From Clostridia bacterium (lineage in GTDB: Bacteria > Bacillota > Clostridia > Oscillospirales > CAG-272), in assembly GCA_017382555.1 (NCBI GenBank), contig JAFOAB010000245.1:1-14306 (forward strand): DNA of 14,306 bases, given 5' to 3'. Each line of letters begins with the position of its first letter. The stretch's first letter is position 1. A program made the position numbers and the translations under genes. The notes under the pieces were generated by a model. That model had not been told where the DNA came from. It saw nothing but the letters and a program-made list of their open reading frames with translations, and searched no databases. Positions 1 through 7,359 of this stretch are shown here, in pieces.

Positions 1-1
1 C

Positions 2-859
2 TTCTTAACCTCAGATATAGAGCATAACGCAGTATTAAGACCGATAGCCGAGAAATGCAGAAAAGAAAATTTAAAATTCAAAACGTTTTCAACCTCCCGA
101 GGGTCAAACGAAACAACTCTTAACGCATTTAAAAAGTCACTGACTGCAGACGTTAAATGCGTTGTATTAAATGCGGCATCAAACGTAGACGGACGCATCC
201 TACCAATAGAGGAAATCGGTAAAATCTGCAAGCAAAATGGTATCCCGTATATAATCGATGCATCACAGCTTGCCGGCCACAGAATAATAGATATGCAAGA
301 GCTTCACTGTACAATGCTATGTTGCGCAGGACATAAGGGGTTGTACGGCCCAATGGGATGCGGGTTCGGCATAATAGGAGATATAGAGGCTGAGATTTCA
401 CCGCTAACTTATGGCGGTAACGGTGTAAATTCAAAGGATATCTATATGGGCAACGAATTGCCCGAGCGATACGAAGCCGGTACTCCGGCGGTGTCGACTA
501 TTGTCGGCTTGGGAGCGGGTGTCAAGTGGCATATGGAAAACAGGAGTGCAATTATTGAAAGAGAAATTGAAATTACAAATCAAATATTTGACTTGCTGAA
601 ATCCATTAAAGATTTAGAGGTTTTACACACAACGGGTGGAGCACCTGTTATAAGCTTCAGGCACAATCGAAAGGGATGCGAGGAAATAGCGGATATGCTT
701 TCGGCAAATGGCGTTGCAGTGCGCGGAGGGTTTCACTGTGCTCCACTTGCACACCATAGCATCGGCACCTACGAAACCGGAACCGTTAGAATAAGCCCTT
801 CCCTGTTCAATACTACCGGTGACTGCAAATACCTTACCGAATGTCTGATGAAAATATAA
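2..859 (+). CDS. Cysteine desulfurase-family class V aminotransferase, 5'-truncated by window edge
   Basis: A PLP-dependent fold-type I enzyme of the cysteine desulfurase/selenocysteine lyase group. The frame is open from base 2, and 285 residues are visible; family members are usually near 380, so roughly the first 95 are missing. Visible landmarks (window numbering) are EHNAV near residue 7, the cofactor-contacting DASQLAG at 86-92, the Schiff-base lysine in GHKGLYGP (K112), the RYEAGTPAV substrate-loop signature, the catalytic-loop cysteine in RGGFHCAP (C246), and TVRISPSLFNT near the end. The family removes sulfur from cysteine to feed Fe-S or thio-cofactor synthesis. This branch resembles the stand-alone NifS-like proteins more than IscS, so the real sulfur acceptor is unknown. 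It uses more AT-ending codons (ATA, AAA, AGA) than its neighbours. It converges on the lipoprotein gene. Family is certain, exact role is not. Confidence 0.9.
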   Translation, partial: FLTSDIEHNAVLRPIAEKCRKENLKFKTFSTSRGSNETTLNAFKKSLTADVKCVVLNAASNVDGRILPIEEIGKICKQNGIPYIIDASQLAGHRIIDMQELHCTMLCCAGHKGLYGPMGCGFGIIGDIEAEISPLTYGGNGVNSKDIYMGNELPERYEAGTPAVSTIVGLGAGVKWHMENRSAIIEREIEITNQIFDLLKSIKDLEVLHTTGGAPVISFRHNRKGCEEIADMLSANGVAVRGGFHCAPLAHHSIGTYETGTVRISPSLFNTTGDCKYLTECLMKI

Positions 860-888
860 AAAGCGGCACCGCAAAATGCGGTGCCGCT
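851..888 (-). terminator. Intrinsic terminator of the lipoprotein gene, in a convergent gap
   Basis: An 11-bp perfect stem (862-872 with 878-888) closes on a 5-base loop. Read on the minus strand it is followed by a T-rich tract (861 down to 851) that lies inside the last codons of the convergent plus-strand gene. The stem starts 12 bases after the lipoprotein stop codon. On the plus strand the run after the stem is not T-rich, so it may stop plus-strand transcription only weakly. Confidence 0.85.
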
Positions 889-899
889 AATGCTATAAA

Positions 900-2621
900 T
901 TACTCGTTAGAGGGCCAACCGGTGTTATACCACTCAAGATATACCTGAGCAATAGAATCAGCGATGTCGGCATTGTTCATAGTCTTCATATACTTGATAT
1001 CAGCGTTCTGACCAAGCTCGGCCTTTGCAGATGCACAGAATGCCTCAAGCTCCTCAGCGGTCTTGCAAGCATCGATCTTGTCCTTATACTCCTTGGAAAG
1101 AGCAGCAATTCTCTGCATGGTCTCGGTATTAACGTTGCCCCAAACCTCACGGAAGCCGAGGATTACGTGAGCAGCGCACTCGCTGTTCTGAAGCTTGCCG
1201 TAGGTCCAAGCATCAAGATCCATACCCTCTTCGGGATATGCCATAAATACGTTACCGGTCTTGTTGATATCCATCATGTAATCATTGTTGAGACGCTGAA
1301 CCTTGCCATCGTCATCAAGAACGTAGTGAACATCCTCGATACCGTACTGAAGGAGATTACGAAGCTCGGAGGTAGTGTTGATAAGGGTGATAACCTCCAT
1401 AGAGCGCTTGATGTTAGCGGTAAAGGTAGAAACCGCGAAGAAGGAGCTGAATACATCCTCCTCGGTAGCGATAGGAGTCTTGATAGCCTTTACAATGTAA
1501 TCATCCTCGTACTCGAAGCGAAGAGCGTAATCGCCGCTAACAATGCCAACACCGAAAGCTTCATTCTCGGTCTTTGCGAAGTAGCCGCCTTCCTCGTACT
1601 TCTTCATACGGATAAGATGCTCAGCATGCTTAGTAGAGAATACGTCGGTTACGTTCATCTTCTGGTTAGAGGGAGAAGTGGAGTTAACAAGCTTAACACC
1701 AACCTGCTTCATGGAAAGAGTGTAGGTAGAAGCAAGAACGCTGAAGCCGTCGCTCTCGATATCCTCGCCCCAGAAATAGGTGAGGTAATCATCAAAGGGA
1801 GCCTTTACGGGCGCGATAGTCTCGTTAGTCTTAATATTCTCAATGAGGTCAAGGCAATCCTTGAAATCAGAGATGTTTGCCTCGTGGATGTAGTACTTCT
1901 CTGCCATCTCCCTGTTGATAAGGAGGTAGGTGTACTCACCGATAACGTGGTTGTTGGGAATTGCGTAGGTGCTGCCCTCAATCTTGGTGTGATTGAAGAG
2001 AACGGGATGTATGTAGTCATTAAGAGCCTTGGAGGTACCTGTCTCACTGATCTCGTCATCAAGATCCTCAAGGTAAGCATTGGCAACAAGCTCCTCAAGG
2101 CGCTCGCGACCAAGAACAAGAACGATATCGATCTGATCCTCGGGAATCTCGGGATACTTGAGCTCAACTACACCGTAATCGTTAACGATGGTAGCTTCCT
2201 CGGTAATGACAGTAGTCTCGGCAACGGTGGTCTGAGCAACGGTAGTAATACCTGCAGCCTTGAGGGAACGAGCTTCTTCCTTCTTGCGCTGCTCCTCCAG
2301 CTCAGCGGCAACCTCAGCTGCCTTTATAGCCTCAAATCTCGCGTCAAGAGCATCGTTATACTCGCTCTCAGTGCAGAAAATGAGGTCAACGTAGGTGGTA
2401 AAACGGGACTTGGTGATTCTATTGAACGCTTCCTCAATCAGTGCCTCGGTCTCGGCGCTGATCTTGTTTTCGGTAACGACCCACATGTTTATGGAAACAG
2501 CGGTTCTGACAGACTGTTCCTTATTAAGATCTTCGTCAGAGATCTCCTCTTTCTGACAGCTTACAAGCATCGTCAAAAGAGTAACAAGGCATAACATAAG
2601 TGCAAGAATTCTTCTCTTCAT
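900..2621 (-). CDS. Secreted solute-binding-type lipoprotein with helical and Thr-rich insertion
   Basis: A 573-residue predicted lipoprotein. Residues 1-21 form a lipoprotein signal peptide (MKRR, hydrophobic core, lipobox L19-V20-S21-C22), so it should be anchored to the outer face of the membrane. The body resembles extracellular solute-binding proteins of ABC importers: an early strand (SINMWVV), a DIVLVL strand near 165-170, YLEDLDDEI near 183, YAIPNNH near 219 and YLLINREMAEKYY near 232. Between the first helix and the DIVLVL strand lies an insertion, about residues 95-147: an Ala/Glu/Lys-rich helix, probably coiled coil, then a Thr-rich stretch with three TTV units. No ABC permease or ATPase gene is adjacent, so ligand and transport role are unknown; it could equally be a sensor or surface protein. 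The start is supported by GGAGGA five bases upstream. The gene is monocistronic, with its own promoter and terminator. Confidence 0.8.
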   Translation of the reverse strand: MKRRILALMLCLVTLLTMLVSCQKEEISDEDLNKEQSVRTAVSINMWVVTENKISAETEALIEEAFNRITKSRFTTYVDLIFCTESEYNDALDARFEAIKAAEVAAELEEQRKKEEARSLKAAGITTVAQTTVAETTVITEEATIVNDYGVVELKYPEIPEDQIDIVLVLGRERLEELVANAYLEDLDDEISETGTSKALNDYIHPVLFNHTKIEGSTYAIPNNHVIGEYTYLLINREMAEKYYIHEANISDFKDCLDLIENIKTNETIAPVKAPFDDYLTYFWGEDIESDGFSVLASTYTLSMKQVGVKLVNSTSPSNQKMNVTDVFSTKHAEHLIRMKKYEEGGYFAKTENEAFGVGIVSGDYALRFEYEDDYIVKAIKTPIATEEDVFSSFFAVSTFTANIKRSMEVITLINTTSELRNLLQYGIEDVHYVLDDDGKVQRLNNDYMMDINKTGNVFMAYPEEGMDLDAWTYGKLQNSECAAHVILGFREVWGNVNTETMQRIAALSKEYKDKIDACKTAEELEAFCASAKAELGQNADIKYMKTMNNADIADSIAQVYLEWYNTGWPSNE

Positions 2622-2672
2622 GAGGCTCCTCCAAATGGATTTTTATCATATGTGCGCAATAATGCTTTATAT

Positions 2673-2701
2673 ATTGTACAACAAACTGTGTGCTATGTCA
2701 A
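2673..2701 (-). promoter_or_regulatory. Sigma-A-type promoter of the lipoprotein gene
   Basis: On the minus strand, TTGACA (2701-2696), a 17-base spacer and TACAAT (2678-2673) lie about 50 bases ahead of the lipoprotein start. The -35 is a perfect match and the -10 differs by one base, so transcription is expected to be strong and independent of the upstream rpoD gene. Confidence 0.85.
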
Positions 2702-2737
2702 GGATAATTTTCCAAAGATTAGAATATATTTAATATA

Positions 2738-3832
2738 TTAATCAAGGTAGTCCTTGAGGCGCTTGGAACGGCTGGGGTGACGGAGCTTACGAAGCGCCTT
2801 TGCCTCTATCTGGCGGATACGCTCACGGGTAATGTTAAACTCCTTACCAACCTCCTCAAGGGTTCTTGTGCGTCCGTCCTCAAGTCCGAATCTAAGCTTA
2901 AGAACGTGCTCCTCTCTGGGTGTAAGCGTATGGAGAACCTCATTGATCTGCTCCTTGAGAAGCGAGTAGGATGCGGTCTCCGCGGGTGCTGGAGAATCGT
3001 TATCCTCGATGAAGTCTCCAAGATGGCTGTCCTCCTCCTCACCGATAGGAGTTTCAAGAGATACGGGATCAAGAGCGATCTTCATGATCTCACGAACCTT
3101 TTCGGGGCTCATGCCCATCTTCTCCGCAACCTCGGCAGCAGTAGCCTCGTGGCCAAGCTCCTGAAGAAGCTGACGCTGATATCTGCTTACCTTATGGATT
3201 GTCTCAACCATATGAACGGGGATACGGATGGTGCGTGCCTGATCTGCAATGGCTCTGGTAATCGCCTGTCTGATCCACCACGTAGCGTAGGTGGAGAACT
3301 TGTAGCCCTTCGTGTAATCAAACTTCTCAACAGCCTTCATAAGACCGAGGTTACCCTCCTGAATAAGATCAAGGAAGAACATACCCTTACCAACGTATCT
3401 CTTTGCGATGGAAACAACGAGACGAAGGTTTGCCTCAACAAGCTCTGTTTTAGCATCCTCATCACCGTTAGCGATGCGCTCTGCAAGCACAAGCTCTCTG
3501 TCGGTATCAAGCAGAGGTATTCTGCCGATCTCCTTAAGATACATTCTTACGGGGTCATCAACAGCGAGCCCCTCCTGAATGCCGGGCTGATCGTTAACGT
3601 CGATGTTATCTGCGTTATCAACACTGGAATCGATGTTATCAAAATCATCGGAATCGATAAAGCCTGTGATCTCAATACCATTGCTCTCGATAGTCTCGTA
3701 GAGCTTTTCCATTTGCTCTATATCAAGATCCACGTCCTCAAGCGCTTCAAGAATGTCGCCGTTGGAAAGAGAGCCCTTCTGCTTACCTTTTTCAATAAGG
3801 GCCTTTAAATCAAAACTTTTTTCGTTTGCCAT
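2738..3832 (-). CDS. rpoD: Primary RNA polymerase sigma factor RpoD/SigA
   Basis: The housekeeping sigma factor, which directs RNA polymerase to -35/-10 promoters. Its 364 residues match the short Firmicutes SigA form, without the long non-conserved insert of proteobacterial RpoD. Domains in order: an acidic N-terminal region 1.1 (about 1-85); region 1.2 with DPVRMYLKEIG (93-103); region 2 (about 130-200) with the -10 recognition segment YATWWIRQAITRAI (182-195); region 3 (about 205-285); and region 4 with the -35 helix-turn-helix TLEEVGKEFNITRERIRQ (324-341). The ATG has a modest GGAAGG site about 7 bases upstream. It is the last gene of the dgt-dnaG-rpoD cluster, 23 bases after dnaG, with no separate promoter obvious in that gap. 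Only an AT-rich, weak hairpin follows its stop. The promoters seen in this window match what such a sigma factor would read. Confidence 0.98.
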   Translation of the reverse strand: MANEKSFDLKALIEKGKQKGSLSNGDILEALEDVDLDIEQMEKLYETIESNGIEITGFIDSDDFDNIDSSVDNADNIDVNDQPGIQEGLAVDDPVRMYLKEIGRIPLLDTDRELVLAERIANGDEDAKTELVEANLRLVVSIAKRYVGKGMFFLDLIQEGNLGLMKAVEKFDYTKGYKFSTYATWWIRQAITRAIADQARTIRIPVHMVETIHKVSRYQRQLLQELGHEATAAEVAEKMGMSPEKVREIMKIALDPVSLETPIGEEEDSHLGDFIEDNDSPAPAETASYSLLKEQINEVLHTLTPREEHVLKLRFGLEDGRTRTLEEVGKEFNITRERIRQIEAKALRKLRHPSRSKRLKDYLD

Positions 3833-3855
3833 TTTTATACCTTCCGTAAACTTAA

Positions 3856-5613
3856 TTATTTTTTATTTATTGACAGGAAATATTCAGCAAGCTCACTTGC
3901 CGAAAGCTCCTTATCCGTAACAGATTTTTTGCGACCCTCTGCACGAAGCGCCGCACACAGCTCGGTAAATTCCTTCTCGCCGTTTTCGGAGAGATTATAG
4001 CGCTTCATTTTCATGGCTTCAAGACGGGACATCTCATCAACGTTAAGCTCGGCACCAAGATCCGACTCAACAAACTCGCCGTCCGCGCGTTGCATTATCG
4101 CAACAAACAGCTTTCTACCGAAATCGGTAACAAAATCATCCTTTGTGAGCATTTCGGGGTTTTTGATAAGCAGATCGCGGTTTTCCTGCATCAAAAGCAG
4201 CAGTGCGATTATCTGCTCCTCTGTATTTGCCGCATAAACGTTGGAAACAAACTCGGGATTTACGCGGTCACCGATTCCCGAAACCTCGCGAAGTGCATCG
4301 TCACGCTCCTTGTTTTTGCGCTCACGCTCAAGCCGACGCATAATTTTCTTGGTATCGGCCTCAATTGCTTCAGGGTTAACACCTAGCTCCTCCGCAATCT
4401 CGCGAGTGTAAATATCGCGCTCTGCGGACGAATATACGCCTGCAAGCATCTTGCAGATTTCAGATAATGCTCTAACCTTGCCATCAGTATCCTTAACGTC
4501 ATATTTTGCAAGGATACCGTCAAGCGTGAATCGGAACTTGGATTTAGATTCACCGATAAGCTTGGAAAAAGCGGGAGCGCCGAACTTTTTGATGAATTCA
4601 TCGGGGTCCTTTGCCCCTTTCACGTTAAGAACGGAGGATTCGGTTCCCGTTTCAGTAATAAGGCGTATCGCCTTTTCTGCGGCAGCCTGTCCCGCAGCAT
4701 CGCTGTCATAGCAAATAACGACCTTTTTGGTGTATTTAGCCATCAAACGGGCCTGATCGGGAGTAATTGCCGTACCCAAGGTAGCAACCGCATTTTCAAA
4801 TCCGGCCGCATGAAGCGAAATAACGTCCATATAGCCCTCGCAAAGGATCATCTTTTCGGCACAGGTGTTTTTAGCATACCTAAGTGCATAGAGATTTTTC
4901 CTTTTGCGGAAAACGGGCGTGTCGGATGAGTTAAGATATTTGCGCGCATCGGAATCATCGACGATTCTTCCGCCGAACGCAATCACGTTTCCCGATACGT
5001 CGATTATCGGGAACATAAGACGCTTGCGGAACATATCGAAGGGACGGCCGTTCTTTGAGGAAATTCCGACAAGAAATGCGGCATTCATCTCTTCATCCGT
5101 ATATCCGAGATTTTTAAGATACGGATGCAGTGCCGAAAATGAATCCGGAGCATATCCTATGCCGAAATGCTTGATTATTTCCTCGGAAAGTCCGCGCCGA
5201 GAAGCATATTCCCTACCCATAGCGCCCGCAGGATCATTAAAAAGAATATCCCTAAAAAATCTTGCTGCGGCTTTATTCATTTCATAAAAGCGACGCTTAT
5301 CAAAGCGCGGAGCATCGGAATCCGATGTAATCACGTCGATTCCAACGCGCCGACCGAGATACTCAAGAGCCTCGGTATATTCAAGCCCCTCTGCCCTTCG
5401 AACAAGACTGATTACGTCACCACCCGCGCCGCAACCAAAGCAGTAAAAGGACTGTCTGGCAAGAAACACGGTACAGGATGGCGTTTTCTCCGAATGGAAC
5501 GGGCAAGAGCAGATCATATTTGATCCGGCACGCTTAAGCGAAGCGTACTGCGCCATAACGTCCTCTATGGGGTTACGCGCCTTGATCTCTTCAACAATTT
5601 TCTGATCTATCAT
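3856..5613 (-). CDS. dnaG: DNA primase DnaG
   Basis: Makes the RNA primers that start Okazaki fragments at the replication fork and works with the replicative helicase. At 585 residues it has normal length. The N-terminal CHC2 zinc finger has ligands C37, H40, C58 and C61 (CPFH and CFGCG). The central catalytic core includes RLMFPIID (198-205), FGGRIVDD (213-220) and KYLNSSDTPVF (225-235). The Toprim domain shows the metal-binding glutamate in CEGYMD (E259) and DSD (303-305). The C-terminal part, about 430-585, is charged and helical, as expected for the helicase-interacting region. The start codon lies one base after the dgt stop (TGA-T-ATG), and its ribosome site GGAAGGG overlaps the last dgt codons, which points to translational coupling. 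rpoD follows 23 bases downstream. Confidence 0.98.
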   Translation of the reverse strand: MIDQKIVEEIKARNPIEDVMAQYASLKRAGSNMICSCPFHSEKTPSCTVFLARQSFYCFGCGAGGDVISLVRRAEGLEYTEALEYLGRRVGIDVITSDSDAPRFDKRRFYEMNKAAARFFRDILFNDPAGAMGREYASRRGLSEEIIKHFGIGYAPDSFSALHPYLKNLGYTDEEMNAAFLVGISSKNGRPFDMFRKRLMFPIIDVSGNVIAFGGRIVDDSDARKYLNSSDTPVFRKRKNLYALRYAKNTCAEKMILCEGYMDVISLHAAGFENAVATLGTAITPDQARLMAKYTKKVVICYDSDAAGQAAAEKAIRLITETGTESSVLNVKGAKDPDEFIKKFGAPAFSKLIGESKSKFRFTLDGILAKYDVKDTDGKVRALSEICKMLAGVYSSAERDIYTREIAEELGVNPEAIEADTKKIMRRLERERKNKERDDALREVSGIGDRVNPEFVSNVYAANTEEQIIALLLLMQENRDLLIKNPEMLTKDDFVTDFGRKLFVAIMQRADGEFVESDLGAELNVDEMSRLEAMKMKRYNLSENGEKEFTELCAALRAEGRKKSVTDKELSASELAEYFLSINKK

Positions 5614-5614
5614 A

Positions 5615-6622
5615 TCATCCCTTCCAAACTGCAGGAACGTAAAGCTTTGTGTAAAGGTCTATGGCGTATCTGTCGGTCATACTGGAAATAAAGTCGCAGA
5701 CAGCACGCTCGAGTCCATCCTCTGCCATAATATTGCTATAAGGCGCAGGAAGCTTTTCGGGATAATCGATAAAGTGGCAATAAAGAGCCTCGAGCATAAC
5801 CTTGGCCTTCTCCTCCTCGCCCTTTGCAATAGGATTGGTGTATACGTTTCTGAAAAGGAAGGCACGAAGCTCATCGGTTGCGCGACCGACTTCATCGGTC
5901 ATCGATACGGTACCCTTGTTTTCGCTCTGCGCAATAACGGAGAATACCATCGTGTTTATACGCTCGCTATGTCCCTTGCCAAGGACCTCGAGAAGATGCT
6001 TCGGAATATCGTCGACACTCAAAATACCTGCACGACATGCATCATCAATATCATGATTTATGTACGCAATGCGGTCAGCGAATTTAACGACAACGCCCTC
6101 AAGCGTGGATGCCATATCGGAGCCCGTGTGATTAAGAATACCGTCCTTAACCTCGGCAGTCAAATTAAGACCCTTTCCATCCTTCTCAATCTTCTCGGCA
6201 ACGCGAACGCTTTGCTCGGAATGTGAAAAATGAGGCGAGTACAGCTTACGCATTGCAGCCTCACCCGCATGTCCAAAAGGGGTATGGCCGAGATCGTGAC
6301 CGAGAGCAATAGCCTCGGTGAGATCCTCGTTTAACCTTAATGCGCGGGCAATAATGCGCGCGATCTGCGAAACCTCAAGGGTATGGGTCATTCTCGTTCT
6401 GTAATGCTCATCCTGCGGCAATAGAAACACTTGAGTTTTATGCATCAAGCGCCTGAAGGCCTTGGAATGGATTATCTTGTCTCTGTCTCTTTGAAACTCT
6501 GTTCTGATCTTGCAGGGAACGTAGGGATTCTCTCTGCCTGCCGTATTGGAGGTCAAAAAAGCGTACGGAGAAAGAGTAATTTTTTCTCTTTCAAGAAAAA
6601 TATCGCTAATATTTTCCGACAT
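5615..6622 (-). CDS. dgt: dGTPase-like HD-domain deoxynucleoside triphosphohydrolase
   Basis: An HD-superfamily enzyme of the Dgt group, which splits dNTPs into deoxynucleoside and triphosphate; the preferred nucleotide cannot be read from sequence. With the ATG at 6622 it is 335 residues. Metal-binding residues are visible as H80 (MTHTLEV), H109-D110 (ALGHDLGHTPFGH) and D183 (FADRIAYINHDID). The N-terminal FQRDRDKIIHSKAFRRL segment is typical of the family. An in-frame ATG at 6655 would add 11 residues but has no ribosome site. The 6622 ATG is preceded by AGGTGA at a suitable distance. The gene heads the dgt-dnaG-rpoD cluster and its stop almost touches the dnaG start, linking dNTP control with primase and sigma synthesis. 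Its own promoter is unclear, because a strong hairpin ends about 50 bases upstream. Confidence 0.92.
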   Translation of the reverse strand: MSENISDIFLEREKITLSPYAFLTSNTAGRENPYVPCKIRTEFQRDRDKIIHSKAFRRLMHKTQVFLLPQDEHYRTRMTHTLEVSQIARIIARALRLNEDLTEAIALGHDLGHTPFGHAGEAAMRKLYSPHFSHSEQSVRVAEKIEKDGKGLNLTAEVKDGILNHTGSDMASTLEGVVVKFADRIAYINHDIDDACRAGILSVDDIPKHLLEVLGKGHSERINTMVFSVIAQSENKGTVSMTDEVGRATDELRAFLFRNVYTNPIAKGEEEKAKVMLEALYCHFIDYPEKLPAPYSNIMAEDGLERAVCDFISSMTDRYAIDLYTKLYVPAVWKG

Positions 6623-6626
6623 TATT

Positions 6627-6632
6627 TCACCT
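6627..6632 (-). promoter_or_regulatory. Ribosome binding site that fixes the dgt start
   Basis: AGGTGA on the minus strand, four bases ahead of the ATG at 6622. The alternative upstream ATG at 6655 is preceded by an AT-rich sequence with no purine-rich site, so 6622 is preferred. The same AGGTGA type precedes the NfeD gene and the unknown membrane protein gene. Confidence 0.7.
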
Positions 6633-6669
6633 GCTTTCACAATTTTATTCAACATACTTTAATATACGC

Positions 6670-6720
6670 AAAAAGTCTCAAAAAAACTTTTATTTTTGCA
6701 AAAAAGTTTTTTTGAGACTT
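6670..6720 (-). terminator. Long intrinsic terminator after the hflX-yigZ pair
   Basis: A perfect 19-bp inverted repeat (6673-6691 with 6702-6720) around a 10-base loop. On the minus strand it begins six bases after the YigZ-family stop and is followed by a short T run. Each arm contains a run of seven A or T, so only the outer GTCTC and a single inner G-C pair are GC-bearing. It separates the hflX-yigZ transcript from dgt. Confidence 0.85.
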
Positions 6721-6726
6721 AAAATG

Positions 6727-7359
6727 TCACTTAAGAGGTACAAGCTCGTCACTCAGACCGAGCATTTCGGCATTAAGACGCTTTGAAAACGTCTCGGAAA
6801 TTTTTAGCGCAATTGCTTCGGAATCTGCCTCGTTACAAACAAATGAAACTGCAACGTTTTCAGCAAATTCGGGCGTAATATTATCCGCATTCATCGTTTC
6901 AAGCAGATATTTAAGCTTATCGAAATCCTTGTATTCGCAAACGCAAAGCATATGCGCTACCGTTGAATACCGACCGAGAGCTGCACAATCCAGCGCCGCC
7001 TTAGCGGATGCAGAATAAGCCCGCACTAAACCGGGTGCACCCAAAAGAATACCGCCGAAATAACGCGTGACCGTTATCACAACGTCGGTAAGTCCACGCT
7101 TTTTAATAAGGTCGAGTATCGGTATTCCGGCAGTTCCGGAAGGCTCTCCATCATCATTTGCGCGAACCGTTCTGCCGTTGTCAAGATAATAAGCAGAGCA
7201 AACGTGACGAGCGTCACGATGCTTTTTGCGCTCTCTTTCTATAACCGCAATGGCCTCAGCCTCACTGCGGACGGGCTCGGCAACCGCAATGAATCGGGAT
7301 TTCTTTTCAACTATTTCAGCAGAGGACGGCTCAAGCAGGGTGATTCCGTTACTCATCAT
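6727..7359 (-). CDS. YigZ/IMPACT-family protein (UPF0029)
   Basis: A 210-residue member of the YigZ/YvyE family, related to eukaryotic IMPACT. The N-terminal UPF0029 domain (about 10-120) holds both family signatures: NDDGEPSGTAG (68-78) and VTRYFGGILLG (97-107), followed by GLVRAYSASAKAAL. The C-terminal part, about 135-205, corresponds to the DUF1949 ferredoxin-like domain. Biochemical function is not settled; links to translation regulation come mainly from the eukaryotic relative. Two in-frame ATGs stand side by side (7359 and 7356). The GGTGA upstream is better spaced for the second, so the real protein may be one residue shorter. The start overlaps the end of hflX by 11 bases, so the two are surely co-transcribed and probably translationally coupled. 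A strong hairpin follows the stop. Confidence 0.92.
   Translation of the reverse strand: MMSNGITLLEPSSAEIVEKKSRFIAVAEPVRSEAEAIAVIERERKKHRDARHVCSAYYLDNGRTVRANDDGEPSGTAGIPILDLIKKRGLTDVVITVTRYFGGILLGAPGLVRAYSASAKAALDCAALGRYSTVAHMLCVCEYKDFDKLKYLLETMNADNITPEFAENVAVSFVCNEADSEAIALKISETFSKRLNAEMLGLSDELVPLK

Noticed and set aside
1167..2594. A 475-codon open frame on the plus strand, antisense to the lipoprotein gene.
   Set aside because: It begins with GTG without a ribosome site, and its product is a low-complexity Leu/Val/Gly/Asn-rich sequence that matches no family I know. The frame stays open because the real gene's codon bias avoids the complementary stop triplets.
2710..2745. An AT-only imperfect hairpin just after the rpoD stop codon as a possible terminator.
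   Set aside because: The stem is bulged and nearly all A-T, with no following T run of note. It lies next to the lipoprotein promoter and is too weak to call.
2777..3808. A 343-codon open frame antisense to rpoD.
   Set aside because: It mirrors the rpoD coding sequence almost exactly, has no recognisable domain, and rpoD is unmistakable on the other strand.
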